In this document: one piece after another, positions 45,881-58,500 of the stretch
Numbering within the stretch: position 1 is the first letter of the stretch
Layout: the number at the start of each line of letters is the position of its first letter
The notes under the pieces: generated by a model
Told to the model about the DNA's origin: nothing
Databases searched by the model: none
What the model saw: only the letters and a program-made list of their open reading frames with translations
Assembly (NCBI RefSeq): GCF_051622035.1
Contig: NC_135361.1
Coordinates: 28,451,205-28,515,204 of the forward strand
Direction: 5' to 3'
DNA length: 64,000 nucleotides
Origin: Arctopsyche grandis
Lineage: Eukaryota; Arthropoda; Insecta; Trichoptera; Hydropsychidae
Translations under genes and position numbers: made by a program

Positions 45881-46844
45881 TACCAATTTTCGGTCTCCCA
45901 GTTTGGCGCGTGACTTTCTTTGAGACAAGAAATGGCAGTTTTGATTGAGCCAACGGAGGTTGAGCCAATGGAGACGAAACGGAAGAGGAAGCAGAAGAAG
46001 AAGAAGCCAACACAGTCACAACAGAATCACGACTATCAGGACCATTTAAGCAGGCAGATGTAGGAGAAGAGGCAAACATCGACGTCACTGCGACCGTTTC
46101 CATAGAAGATTCACTAATACTTGCAGACGTAGTTTTAATATCAGGCTTCAAACATCTAGCAGCTCCCGTACAAACATCAGCAAATGAAACACTTGGGCGC
46201 AGCTCTAATGATGAAACAACGTCAGTGGCAGACATAGAAGTAGTATTAGTATTCGATTTTATATTCTTAATGCTCATTCCCCAATCTTTAAATCTACCAA
46301 AATGAACACCAGCAGGCCAAGAACCAGCAGAAAATAACAAGCCAGCGACAGAAGCAGGAACAGATACCTTAAAGGATGTATAAGATCCTCGTGCATTAAG
46401 AGGGGAAACCACAATGCCATCCTTTAATCCACAGATGGCACTAACGTGAGTCAAAACCTCGTCACACGAAGTGTCCAATGAGAGCTTCCATATATGTATA
46501 TTGACATTCCTTTTGACGGAAACAATAATTCCAGAAGCTGCTGTTCCCACCTCAAATTTACGTCTAAGTGGAGGTTGTTCAGCCGAAGGTCGGTCAGGTA
46601 ATGCGGGTTGTCCAGGTTTTTCATGATTAATTCGCAGACCAGATTTACGTTTATTTATTTTCTTTTTGCCCATATTCACGGCTGCATCAGCAACGAGAGA
46701 AACAGAAGGAGAAGGCACAACACTTCTAATAAGTACAGGAGAATTCAAGCCTCGTATTAACTGCTCTAAGGATGAAAATCTTTTCTCAATACGATCAATT
46801 GCATTGACACATAGTTCACGCCACATGTTACAACAATCGCCCAT
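45831..46844 (-). CDS. LINE ORF1 protein (nucleic-acid-binding, retrotransposon)
   Basis: An uninterrupted 337-residue frame starting ATG GGC GAT at 46844. It has a predicted helical N terminus (IEKRFSSLEQLIRGL), then a basic stretch (GKKKINKRKSG). A folded region follows (VNIHIWKLSLDTSCDEVLTH, SFKVSVPASVAGLLFSAGSW, PAGVHFGRF). Its S-F-K-(V/I)-x-V...W-P-x-G pattern matches ORF1 of the other LINE at 63645-63358. The C-terminal half is Ser/Ala/Thr-rich with SFADVCTG. It ends near the start of the endonuclease frame. I infer RNA binding and chaperone activity as in other LINE ORF1 proteins; no CCHC knuckle is visible. The open frame in an internally deleted element may mean youth or selection. 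Confidence 0.75.
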   Translation of the reverse strand: MGDCCNMWRELCVNAIDRIEKRFSSLEQLIRGLNSPVLIRSVVPSPSVSLVADAAVNMGKKKINKRKSGLRINHEKPGQPALPDRPSAEQPPLRRKFEVGTAASGIIVSVKRNVNIHIWKLSLDTSCDEVLTHVSAICGLKDGIVVSPLNARGSYTSFKVSVPASVAGLLFSAGSWPAGVHFGRFKDWGMSIKNIKSNTNTTSMSATDVVSSLELRPSVSFADVCTGAARCLKPDIKTTSASISESSMETVAVTSMFASSPTSACLNGPDSRDSVVTVLASSSSASSSVSSPLAQPPLAQSKLPFLVSKKVTRQTGRPKIGNLLPKCTRSQDKAGCV

Positions 46845-46941
46845 TGTAAAAATTCAAATAAAAAAAAATAACAAATGACAATTTTTTCTTATTCTTTCTT
46901 CTTTTGTTATTTTTTACCGTACTAAGTATTTAATAATTTAT

Positions 46942-49900
46942 CGATATATATTTTCAGAAATCAGTAATAATAAAAAGCATTTAAAAATAAAAAAAGATAA
47001 TAATTTTGGAATGGGATTTTTAAGATTTTTCTAAACTTGTATTCGCCTGAGTAACGCCGGACGAAGTGCAGCTTTGCCAGGAAGAACCGGCTAGTGTAAA
47101 ATAAAATGTGATCTCAATCGGGGTGAAGCTACCATACTAAAAAGCAATTCGTGAAATCATTTCGCTCAAATATTCATTACGGCGGGAGAAAGAGAGAGAG
47201 AGAGTTCGTTTCAAAATCAAATTAAATAGCACACGTGCATATTTTCCATTGTGAAAAAAGGCAATAATTCCATAACGTATGCAGAATGCACAATTTGAAA
47301 TGCTTGCACTTTGTTGTTTGTTGGCAATGCAACAAACCCTTTTGCGCGCGTATAAAACGTAGGTAAATTTAGTTACGGCATAATTACACATCTGGGCCAA
47401 ACTGTGCTCTCGCCGTTTTTATCGCTTTGGCTTAATGAGAATACCATTTTTAGTTGCGGTGTCGAAAAAATATGCATGTCTAGAAAATATGCGCCATTTT
47501 TCACAAGGCAACACGGCGGCTAAGTGCATATCGTAATTGCTTAATAACGAATCGCGCTAATAAATCCCGAATCGAACCATCTGCTTACAAAAATAAATTT
47601 CAAAATTAAAGTTTGAATGTTTATGTATGTTACATCGATTCGTGTACAAATGTTAAATAAAAAAAAGGCGTAAGCCTTTCAATAGAATCTTGCAAAATTT
47701 GCAGGGGATCATTGCTTAGTTCGTGAACTGAGTAAAGAATATAGTGGCGCTGCCTGTGTTTTCCTGTGGAACCAAATGACGTTTTGCTGTATAAAATAAT
47801 CATAATGATGTTTGTTTTAACTTTTGAAATGAAAAATTTAAATTTATGTATAATGCATTAATTTAATTTAGATGAATAATTTTGCATGTCAGATATTTTG
47901 TGATTGTGGTATTTTGCATAAAATTTGTGTGTTTAAAATGGTGGATTTTGGAGGATTTAATCACTGGTTGTTTACGTTTGTGCGTACATTCATTTGTACA
48001 TATATGTATGTATGTATAGCTGTCGCATTATAATACCTAATCTCCCAATGTGTGTTTTAGGATAGGAAAGCTAAAATTAATTAAATATTGATATAGCCGT
48101 TCGTAATATGAACTGTGCTTGTTGGAAATTTTGATTATACATATACTTAATATAATATATGAAAATAATATAGGCGTGTGTTTTAATTTGAATTATAGTA
48201 TTGCTCAGTTTTCATTTTCTTAAACAACGTTGTATATTTATTACTAGAAGAAGGCAAAATTTAGGATTTGAACTTTTATTTTATATTAATGTTATAAAAT
48301 AAGAAGACTACTAATGATTATAATACGAATATTTAAATTGATTACATCATGATTGATATACATATGTAGACATTTTATTTAGAAATATTCATTTTTATGT
48401 ATTTGATTTTACAGTTTATTGACTTCATATACTTATGTACATATTCACTATTACTTTGTCCGTTTTAAAATATATAAATTCATGTTTGATGGAATTATTT
48501 GGTTAACAAATTAATTTGTAATAATTATTCGAATATGTTGTGTTAAATAATTGGTTTAAAAATACATTTTTCAAATCTTCAACATTTTTTGTATAATTTA
48601 AAATCCAATTTTCGATATTCCAGTCGATATTCAAAAGGTAGTGCAGTATATGAAAAGAGAATAAGAAGAGTTTACATTCCTGTATGAGTGAGTAAGTAGA
48701 TGAAGAGGTAAAGTATTATATGGGCATAGATTGGCTTTTATAGTAATTTAGTAGTTTTGGATATGTAATTCTAATATTTATCAATTCGTGAATATTTAAG
48801 ATTAAAAATTAATGTAAGCTAACAGCATTTAAGAACTGTAAAGAAGAATCTTAAATATTGTAACTGTTATTTTTTGCATATTATTCAATTTTATTATTAT
48901 TTAGAAAATTATCAATCTTTACTAAGTTTGACTAGAATTCGAAAATGACAACGATTTATGTTGGCTTGCTCTTATTTAAGAGATATGGGCGTTTAAAAAT
49001 ATGTGCAAGTTTTACAGGTTTTTGATTTTGGCAGTCTTTACTTGCTGTACCAAAAGTGAATATTATAATCAAAAGTCAGACGTATGTATGTATAACTCCT
49101 TGTTGTACTTATTCATAAATATAGTCAATGGAAATTCAAAAGTTAAGCAATTCTTTAGCCGTTGAGAGGTCGTAGATGCAAACCCTGGTCAAAATTAATA
49201 AAAATATTATTCAATGTGTCATCGTCTTTCAATAATAATTTGTTTATTTATTTTAACTGATGATAATATTTCCATACGTTCAACAGACGATTCCATACGA
49301 AATCAATTTGAATTATGTCCACTTGAACTACTTTATCGTAAGTTGGTTTTGTGTGGTAAATAGTAAATGGTGAATTTAGATGGACCGGGAATTAGGAATT
49401 CAAACCATTAAAATGTGATTTTCCTTCTTGTTAATATATTATACTTAGTATATATAATAGTATATGTATATGTAGGTCAAGGAAAAATTTGAAGCCCGAT
49501 CGAGATGATTGTATTATAAGTTGTAAGCATATTTAGGTACATATTTCAAGTTATTGTTTTCATGGAAAACTTTCCGCTCTATTGATAAATTCTCATTTTT
49601 TACGATCAAGTATACGCGTTGCGTTATTGAATGTATAAACGGATTCGAACTGATAACCCTTGAGGGGAGTGTCCCGGATCGGGACTCCAATAAAAAAGAT
49701 CGTCGTCGTAAAACGGAGTCGAAAATTTTCCAATATATTTTTATTTCCGAATTTTCCCCGATGCGTCATATTGACGTACGAAAGGCAGCCGATCCGCACA
49801 ACTAAGTCTAATTTCAAAGTATACAAAAAAGAAGATGACGAATTCGCTTTCAGATCAACCGTTTCGATTGGATTATTATTTTACTGCAGTGGAAACTTGC

Positions 49901-51178
49901 ATCATCGGGAAAATTCTGTGAAAATATTTTTCCCGTCGAAATAGAATTAGCCGAGATTGTTTTCTTTCAATTAATAGCGGCTTGGTGCGGTGCATTTCGG
50001 AAAATTTCCGCGAAAAGCCACAGAGGAAAATCGAAGGCAACCGCTCGGAAAATATTGTTTTATAATTAAGGTTTTAGTGCACTTTCGGTGATTCGCGGTT
50101 TGCATCGACGACCGTCGTAAACGGAAATCGTGCGGAAAATTCGAATTTTCTCCTTCTGAAAATTAGCGAAAATTCACTCTAATCAAACCACGAAGTTTGA
50201 TTTAATATTTTGTTATTCAATATTCAGCTTAAAAGGATAATTCAATTATTTTCCTGATAATAACATTTCTGAATAATAAGTGATGAAACATAAACACATA
50301 ACTGTAATTTTCACATATTTTTCAAAAATAACTATAACTTTTTTTAAGGGTCAATAATAAACCTTTTAAAGAAGGCGTCTGCTTTTCGAAGAAATGTGAC
50401 AATATAATTAGAAAGGAAACTGTTCAAAGGAATTATAAACATATTTTGTTTCTAATATTATATATAAAGATGGTAATCTGTGTGCGTGTCCTAACGCTAG
50501 TAGAACATAATGAATCGATAAAAAGACTAAAATTTGTATTAATTCATTCGTCGAGACTTGCGGCGGTGTCGAACCAGTGAATTCTCGAACACAAATATCC
50601 TCTTATAGGTATATCTCAGTTTGGTGAGCTAACCACAATCGCCGATTTCTGTTTCAGTTCCGATTCCGATTAATTATTCCTATTCATATTGTAACTTTAT
50701 TTTAAATCATCTATCCTTTTTAAATAACCTATATTTAAATCATGTATATATCCGAAAGCACCGGTTGAAATTTCAACGGGCATAAAACTAGTACCTATAT
50801 AACACACAATTGTTTGTATGAAATAGATATAAATGATGGATATAAAACATATTGAGGGCATACGTATTTCTATTAATATATTTAAGTGCAATAAAGCAAA
50901 TATTTTTAAGCGAAGTGTACCAAAATAAATTCTCTCGGTAGTAGTCACACAAATTATTCGATAGTATGTCCCTGAAAATACGAACTAAAATTCTTATTTT
51001 TATCTCATTCAAATTTTAACCAGAGCTGCTGGTTGGTTTTGGGAAAAAAAGCCAGAGTAGAATAGGTTAATTCAAAAAATATACATCAGTTCGGTTCCGG
51101 TTTTTGTTCCGGTAAAAAATAACGGTTGTTCTGAATTTCGGTTCAGTTCGAAGCCCTGATTTACATATATAGATAATG
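46942..51178. other. Large intergenic stretch without recognised genes
   Basis: AT-rich. A transposon-end-like GAGTAACGCCGGACGAAGTG ... CCGGCTAGT lies at 47045-47094. 49540-50200 is slightly more CpG-rich, with overlapping frames (49554-49944) that show no known motif. A tRNA-like GTGTCGAACC...GGTGAGCTAACC at 50570-50635 may be a lone SINE head. Confidence 0.4.
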
Positions 51179-51186
51179 CTCTACAT

Positions 51187-51650
51187 CAGGGTTTTCCAAA
51201 CTTTTTCTGCAATATATTTTCTGCAAATACTTCACAAATCTGGAATTTTGAAAGTAAATATAAAATAAAATATTATATTATTAAAACTACTATTATTTAT
51301 TTCATAATTATTTTTAAATAAAATAAACAAAGCTCTTAACAACTTTGATAATTTTGAGTATGATGAAATCCAAAATTGAATTTTATCTCTTGTATTAAAA
51401 ATTGTATTACTTTTCCCTTATATTGTAATACTTTTTCCACAATTTTTATTTCCGTATCGAATTTACATTCAAACTCTCCGCCCGCATGTACTTAGATTCT
51501 TGACGTCATAAACATCAGTAGAGATTGACCATTACTCGCCTTTCAATTTGAGGTAGAAGTTATTTAAATGTGTAGGAGCCTATAAAACCATTGCTAATTT
51601 GATGCGGAACACCTATTCAAGTTCCACGGAACATAGTTTGGGAAACCCTG
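51187..51650. mobile_element. hAT-type MITE
   Basis: Terminal inverted repeats are CAGGGTTTTCCAAACT (51187-51202) and, at 51635-51650, the complement of CAGGGTTTCCCAAACT, with 15 of 16 matching. They are flanked by CTCTACAT (51179-51186) and CTGTACAT (51651-51658), an 8-bp duplication with one change. The C-A-G-G-G end and 8-bp duplication are hAT hallmarks. At 464 bp it has no coding capacity. Confidence 0.85.
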
Positions 51651-51658
51651 CTGTACAT

Positions 51659-52556
51659 TAACGTTTTCATTTAAAAACTGTGGATTTTCATATCAGAAAA
51701 GCATATTAAATATACGTGTAATTTATTTTTCTTAATAGATATACCGGTGTATTATAATATTAAATTTGATCTGGAAACCCAAAATTTAAAGTGATATTTT
51801 AATATCAAAGTGTATCAGAAATACACGTGTAATTGCAGAAACCGTATAAAAATTGTGTATATTAAAAAATTCATGCACGAAGTAGTATTCAAATGAGATT
51901 GACGTTGAATTTGCATGAAATTTAAAAATTTCCCACACATTTCCAACGTAGAGAAAATGGCATATGAACGGTATCAGATCGCTCACACAAAACGCGAACA
52001 AAGACGGCAAAGTTTTCCAACTGCCAAAGCTTCGCCTCCTCCCCCCGCCCCCCCCCAGTTTTCCTCAAACTTTCCTCTCGCCGTATCACGCCGTCAGGGG
52101 TCGGCAAAAAGGAAAAGTCGTACAGTACGCGACCTCGGGAATAATTGCATTTTCCACGTAAGAAGAGCGAAAGACATCCGCATTCTCGCGCAACTCCCAA
52201 ACCGGGATAAAATCGCATGTGTAATTATTGGTGGGAAAGTTTGAGTGTTTGTGGTGGAAATTTTTGATATGTGGTAACGCAGCTGTTTGCAACGAAATTG
52301 CATTTCGCCTCGATTGAATTCGTATGAAGGTGCAGCTTGTCGCAGCCAACATGTAATATTGCCGCACCTGTAATATACGCGAATGCATTTGGAACATACA
52401 TACATACAAAAAGGTACACCCATTTTCCCATATTCTGGCTTCAGACAAGCAATGAAGTGTATTAAATTTATTTAAAAATACTAAGTGCATACAATTTTAT
52501 ATTTTATTCTATTTTCACATAGATATTTTATTTTATTTTTGAATTTTACATAGATA
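51659..52556. other. Intergenic DNA without recognised genes
   Basis: 51990-52250 is GC-richer, with a C-rich tract near 52040-52060 and frames on both strands. Their overlap and lack of motifs argue against coding. Confidence 0.45.
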
Positions 52557-52605
52557 TATACCAGGAAGGCTTGACAGGAAGACCCCAATGCGCCTTCTTG
52601 GACAA
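52557..52605 (-). mobile_element. SINE/LINE tail hairpin, solo
   Basis: CCAGGAAGGC (52561-52570) and GCCTTCTTGG (52592-52601) flank the conserved loop TTGACAGGAAGACCCCAATG. No SINE body is adjacent, so this is an extremely 5'-truncated copy, with T-rich (poly-A) DNA at 52523-52556. Confidence 0.75.
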
Positions 52606-54194
52606 TTAATTGCATTATTGCAACCCTACCACTGATCTACATATATTACTGGTTGAAGATACTGAAATTGTGATCAAAGATGGGCAAATATAGACAATCA
52701 TATGGAGAAGATGTTTTAAATGACTATACGGATTTTATTAACCTAAATGCCTTGATGTTAAGTATTTTAAACAAAGATATCGAGTACGTATTGTAAAGGT
52801 GGAAAAAGGATCCTGGCCTTAATCAAAGATTAATTTAGACATTAAAACCAAACTGATAGCAATAGTTTCTCTTATTTCGAACGTTCAGTGGACTTTTATC
52901 CGATACATTTATAAACTAACTTTAATGTAGCACTACTCATTGACTGTAAATTACCAAGCCAACTAATTAGAGATTATTAGAAGCGTCATTAAGAGGGCTG
53001 GACAGCAGCGCCTTGTCCATACAAACGTACTATACTTCTCCCTTCCTCAATTACGGCACTAGAGAAATTATTTTTTAATATGCTATGGATATCCACCATT
53101 GGGGTGCATCTATCGTTTTATTTTTTTGATTAATTATTTTTTATAGGAGCTAGGAGCCGCCAAACATAAATAAAATCACCTCTTTTTTACACCCACGAAA
53201 CAAGTCCAGCGTGCTTATTTAATGGTCGATTTAAAAAAAAATACGCCGATAGATGCACAGAAAGTATCTTTCTCATACCGATGATGAAATTTTTTAAAAA
53301 ATTGGTCCAGTTTTGGAGGAGAAAATAGGAGAATACGAAACCTCGATTTTGTCAATTTTAAATACGTTTTATCTGGTCGAAGCGCAACTGTCGCATTCAC
53401 TCAATATATATATATTGATATACATATATTGTCGCATTCACTCAATATATACATACACTCAATATATATATCGAAGAAAGGAACGGTAACAAAATTAAGG
53501 TTTCGGGTGTACAGCCCTCTTCAAGTACGTCAATACGCACCCCCACGAGTGGTGTAGTTCTTCGCCAAAATTAGAAATACATCAAAAAACAGACTCCAAC
53601 TAGTCTTTGGATTATACTATATGCAGATTCTATGCAATCTGTTACATTTGAAAGCGGCCTTGTTTATCGACGGCTCGTGACGATCGCTAGGTACTTGCAT
53701 GCAACCGCACAATTTGCCCTCTCGCCTGCACCGTGGTTGCATTCGCTCGCCGTTGCACCGGACCTGATTATTCGCGACTGCAACAACCCCCCTCTTTACA
53801 CATCCCACCCACCCACCCACCGCCCCATTCCTATGTCATCTGACTGACAGCGATACGGACCGGTTAATCAGCCGGTATGCAAATGTGGTGTTCGCGCGCC
53901 ACTGCAATTGCAACGACGACGACCCTTTGATGCAAGTCTCGTTTGCTCAACTGCACTCTGTTTACACACAGTGTTGTATGTACATATGTCTCGCCGAAAG
54001 AAAAAACGCGTAAAGGTCTGTTTCCAGATTCGGCTACGCGACGTGGTGACGAGCTATAAATCTGGTGACGAGGTGACGAGCTAAAGTACTGAAATCATTT
54101 AGCATTGGATGAAAAATTAAGACGACATATATCAAAAATAAATGTACATATATAAAAAACCTAATTGATAAATTACCAATTCTCTCCGTAAACT
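52606..54194. other. Intergenic DNA; short tandem block near 53400
   Basis: TGTCGCATTCACTCAATATA occurs twice (53390 and 53430) with TATATA spacers. 53620-53990 is CpG-rich with frames on both strands but no known motif. At 54011 TAAAGGTCTGTTTCC resembles one Harbinger terminus but has no partner seen. Confidence 0.4.
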
Positions 54195-54520
54195 TTGATC
54201 ATGAATATGGCAAAGTGCTCAATCTACCAAAGCGAGAGGGGGGCGAAAAGGGAAAAATCGATCAGAACAGTGTGGACAAATGTGACAGTGTGGACGATAG
54301 ACGCCACCGAGAAAGATAATGGAGTACTTTCAAATGTGTCAAATTACGATTATTTTTCACCATCGTAATGGCGGACTTGATTTCCACATATATTGATGAC
54401 CAAACCGAGCAAAATGGCAAAGTTTGAAAACGATCGGATAAGAACCCAAATTTCGTCAGACGAAATCAGACGTAAAAATCGAAAGCGAAGTAAGAAAAGG
54501 CTAGTAATAATAATAAAAAA
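54195..54520 (+). mobile_element. MITE-like repeat, family B (copy)
   Basis: Contains TTTTTCACCATCGTAATGGC, ATATTGATGACCAAACCGAG and TTTGAAAACGATCGGATAAG in the family order. The 5' portion is specific to this copy. Confidence 0.62.
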
Positions 54521-54779
54521 GAGTGCTTTTATAACACCACACCTTTTATTGACGTCAAATGCTAATTTGCCTAACGAACTAGTTTTGATTATGATAATTT
54601 GTGTTAATTAAACAACGCAGGTTTGCATTGAAATATGCAACGGTTGATTAATAGACAAATATAATAAATTTATGTACCTATATATATAAAAACGGAAATA
54701 ATTCATATATGTTTTTTCGCATGGACGACTGTGGTGATTTCCAAAAACAAATATTACAATTATCAGAAGTTCATAAGCC

Positions 54780-55060
54780 AGCAGCGTGGCTCGGTGGTTG
54801 CGTTCATACTAAGCACCGAGACGTTGTCGAGTTCGATCCCGTCAGCTGAGCTCGATTGAAAAGAATTTATTCCGAGTATAAACCTAAATGCTGCTGGACA
54901 GACTTGGATATTTGTGGCACCAAGTCGATCGCTTCCTATCAGAATTTGCCAAATGATCTAATTAAATTGTTGAAGCGGTTCCATGACACCATCCTACCCA
55001 CTATTTGAATATGATTTCAAAAAATTATTATTATCTATAACATAGATGTCTCGCTAATTC
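54780..55060 (+). mobile_element. SINE family A, interrupted by a LINE
   Basis: Head CCAGCAGCGTGGCTCGGTGG with B box GAGTTCGATCCC, body GTCGATCGCTTCCTATCAGA and AATTTGCCAAATGATCTAAT. Sequence stops at CTCGCTAATTC, where the A-rich tail of the minus-strand LINE begins. The missing 3' end would lie beyond the window. Confidence 0.82.
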
Positions 55061-55143
55061 TTATTTTATTTTATTTTATTTTAAAAAATCAATACCACAG
55101 AGACTTGACAGGTTGCCCCAAAGCGTCAATGTGATTTTAATAC

Positions 55144-55440
55144 TGAAGAGTATTCAAAGGTAAGTGGAGTCAGGTCGAGGTACAAGAAAACACGCAGGCA
55201 GGTTCCAGTTCTTTATTGCTGCTCGTCCGGTGGAGGTCAGGATCCGAATGCCACCGATCGAGAGCGTACCGTTCTTATATCATAGAGCGCTCAGCGCATA
55301 CACGTTTATGACACGTCAACAAGTACAGTCATTGGTCAAGGAGTCGGGTGTAGCCATTGGCCACAACGCCCGACTCCACCATTGGTCGGCGTCACCATGA
55401 CGTCACCGGTCCACGGGGCGTCTCCCTATGCAACGCTACA
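55144..55440 (-). repeat. 3' LTR of the gypsy element
   Basis: 297 bp, TG...CA ends on the element strand (TGTAGCGTTGC ... CTCTTCA). Appears identical to 60057-60353. Confidence 0.95.
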
Positions 55441-55453
55441 CAACCCCCCTCTT
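55441..55453 (-). other. Polypurine tract of the gypsy element
   Basis: On the element strand AAGAGGGGGGTTG abuts the 3' LTR, the expected site for plus-strand priming. Confidence 0.75.
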
Positions 55454-55486
55454 AAGAGAGATCGTCCCGATCGACCCACCAATTTA

Positions 55487-55541
55487 CACCTTAATTTACA
55501 CATTAATTTACACATTAATTTACACATTAATTTACAATTAC
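55487..55541. repeat. 12-bp tandem repeat in the gypsy 3' untranslated region
   Basis: ACACATTAATTT is repeated about four times (with a first diverged unit ACACCTTAATTT), between the pol stop and the purine tract. Confidence 0.9.
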
Positions 55542-55564
55542 AAAACAGCTACATACAATTACAG

Positions 55565-58500
55565 TCAATATTCGACGGCCTTATACCTTGCGAGTCTATC
55601 CAGGTGCACCACCATTAATCGGTTTGAGCCGTCGAATTCCCTGCGTATCCTATATACTACGTCACTAAGTTTAGTCACTATGGTGTACGGTCCTTCCCAC
55701 AACGATTGCAGCTTTGGTGAAAGCCCTGGAGTCTTGGCAGGGTTGTACAGCCATACTCGGTCACCTGTTTCGTACGCCGGTTCGGTTCTGCGGACGTCGT
55801 ATCGCGTCTTCATACGGCTATTCTGCATCCGGAGGTGGGCTCTGGCGAACCGATGTACCTTGGCCATGCCTTCGGTCAACTTCGTGGTATATCGGTGTGG
55901 ATCTTGAGGTTCGCTGTCTGGTGGAGGGCCCCCATATAGTAGGTCCGCCGGCATGCGCAGTTCTCGTCCGTACATCATGGCTGCTGGTGATGCTCCTGTC
56001 GCATCGTGTTGGGCCGCTCTATATGCCATGAGGAAGTGCGGAACCAGCGTGTCCCAGTCGTCCTGCTCGTCGTTGACGAACTTCGTCAAGTGCGCCCGCA
56101 TGGTTCGATTGAGTCGCTCGACCATTCCATCGGACTGAGGTCGGTATGGTGTTGTTCTCGTTTTGTGTACGCCCAGCCGGTCCAGTGCCTGACGGAACAA
56201 CTTCGACTCGAAGTTTCGTCCCTGGTCAGAGTGCAGCTCGTTCGGGACGCCTAGCCGCGTGAACACTTGTTCTACCAGGGCGTCTGCTACGGTCTCTGCC
56301 TCCTGGTTCGGTAGTGGAATCGCTTCCGGCCACTTCGTGAAGTAGTCCATGGCCACCAGTATGTATCGGTTTCCTCGTTCGGTGGCCGGGAGTGGACCCA
56401 GAATGTCGACTGCCATTCGTTGTAGTGGCGTCCCCGAAAGGTACGGTTGAAGTGCCCCGCGATTCCTTCGGTGTGGTCCGTTGTGGGCCCCGCACTGTGC
56501 GCATCGTTCGCACCACTGGGTGACGTCGATTCGACACGTCGGCCAGTAATATTTTTGGCGCACGTTTCGGTACGTTTTATTGATACCGAAGTGGCCCCCC
56601 GTGGGCGCGTTGTGCATCTCCCACATGATTTCGGGTATCTTCTCAGTCGGCACCACCAGCTGCTTTGTGTGACGTGTTCCCGCGGTGTTCTCCCATCTCC
56701 GGTACAGCTTACCGCCTTCCACCTCCAATGCGTCCCATTGGGTCCACAGTATTTTCAGTTCCTGCTCCTCAGCAGATACTGTTTCCCACGGTGGTCTCGT
56801 TCCGGCGTTCTTCCACTCGACGATTTTGTCGATCGTCGAGTTTGTCATCTCGTTGGGCAAGATCCCTACGAGGGCTACTCGTGCTTCCGGTTCTGCGGGT
56901 TCTACTGGTTCCGTTCGGGCCGAGTCGTTTTCTTGATCGGTTGTCTCTGCGCGTGAGCATTTGGGACACTCTTCCGTACACGGCCTTCGCGATAGTGCGT
57001 CCGCGTTCCCGTGCTTTATCCCCGGTCGATGAATGATGGTCACGTTGTACTGGCCCAGAATTTCCAGCCACCTCGCCAACTGGCCCTCCGGTCTTTTGAA
57101 GTTCTTCAGCCACGTTAACGCTGAGTGGTCGGTTCGTAACGTGAACTTCGAGCCCGATAGGTAGTGGTGGAAGTGTTGAATGGCTTTAATTGCCGCCAAT
57201 AGTTCTTTTCGGGTCACGCAATAGTTTTGTTCGGGTTTGTTCATTGTCCGGCTGAAATACCCGATCACTTTCTCCACCCCCCCTTGAACTTGAGACAAAA
57301 CTGCACCGATGCTATGTTGACTGGCGTCGGTGTCCAACACATATCGCTCTCCCGGCTGGGGATACGACATAATTGGCGTGGTAGTCAGCGCTTCTTTCAA
57401 CTTTTCGAACGCTTGTTCGCACGTCGGTGTCCACTTGAACTCGCGCCCTTTTTCCGTTAGCTGATGGAGTGGTTTCGCGATCTCGGCGAAATTGCGCACA
57501 AATTTTCGGTAGTACGTGGCCAGTCCCAGGAAGCTGCGCATTTGGGTTTGTGTTTTCGGAGTCGTCCAGTCCCGCACGGTTTGGACTTTCTTCGGATCTG
57601 TCGAAATTCCTTCGGCTGACACTCGGTGTCCCAGAAATTCGACCTCGCGGCAGCACAATCGACACTTGTCTGCATTCAATTTAAGGCCGGCTGCCTGTAT
57701 CCGTTCGAACACATTGTTTAAATGCACCAAGTGTTCGTCGTAAGTTTTGCTGTGCACGATAATGTCGTCTAGATACACGAGGACATTGCTTATGTCACCG
57801 ACCACTTTTGTCATTAACCGTACGAACGTCGCTGGCGCGTTACACAACCCGAATGGCATCACTTTGAACTGAAACAGACCGAACTCTGTGACGAACGCTG
57901 TCTTCTCGCGGTCTTCCGGGGCGACCGGTACCTGCCAGAATCCGCTCTGCAGATCCAGTGTGCTGAAGTAGCTCGCTCCGTTCAACTGGTCGAAAGTGTC
58001 GTCGATCCTCGGGATGGGGTGTGAGTCTATTTTGGTGACGGTGTTCAGTTTCCGGTAGTCCACGCACATCCTTAGCGACCCGTCCTTTTTGGCGACCGGA
58101 ACTACCGGTGACGCCCACGGCCCGTGCCCCGGTTCTATCGCGCCCTGCTTCAGTAAGTCGTCGATCATAGCGCGTACTTCCTCTTTCCGTGCTAGCGGTA
58201 TCCTTCTCGGCGGCTGTTTCATCGGCTTCGCGTCTCCCACGTCGATGGTGTGGACCGCCTTGGTGGTCCTTCCTTGGTCCTTCTCGTCCCGGGCGAACGC
58301 TTTCCGATTTTCCCGAATCATGGTCTCGAGGCGCCGTTTCTCTTCTGGCAGAATATCGGCCCTCTCGAGTAACGCCGTGATCTTCGGGTGGGGTACTTCC
58401 CCGCGGATGCTCTTGACAGCAGGTGCGTTTTTCTTGCCTTTCTCGCGTTGCACGCCCCTGATGATACACTTCTCCTCTCCGCCCAACTCGAACGTAGCTC

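Larger units (their letters stand above)
45348..46930 (-). mobile_element. ORF1-bearing LINE derivative with internal deletion
   Basis: Bounded by TAATAATTTAT at 45337-45347 and 46931-46941, an 11-bp candidate target duplication in AT-rich DNA. On the - strand: a short 5' UTR, intact ORF1 (46844-45831), the first part of an endonuclease (to about 45601), then a 3' UTR with hairpin 45370-45413 and a (TAAA)n-like tail. The rest of the endonuclease and all of the reverse transcriptase are missing. Confidence 0.65.

Noticed and set aside
47040..47094. Helitron 3' end (...CCGGCTAGT)
   Set aside because: CTAG|T is present but I found neither a convincing hairpin nor a 5' TC end.
51915..52490. Overlapping frames on both strands near the C-rich tract
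   Set aside because: Mutually overlapping, no motif, no splice series.
54011..54070. Harbinger-like terminus TAAAGGTCTGTTTCC
   Set aside because: Only one end resembles the TIR at 1591-1615; I found no partner or duplication.
55164..55400. Identical 78-residue plus-strand frames in both LTRs (also 60077-60313)
   Set aside because: Antisense to the element and present only because the LTRs are identical; no motif.
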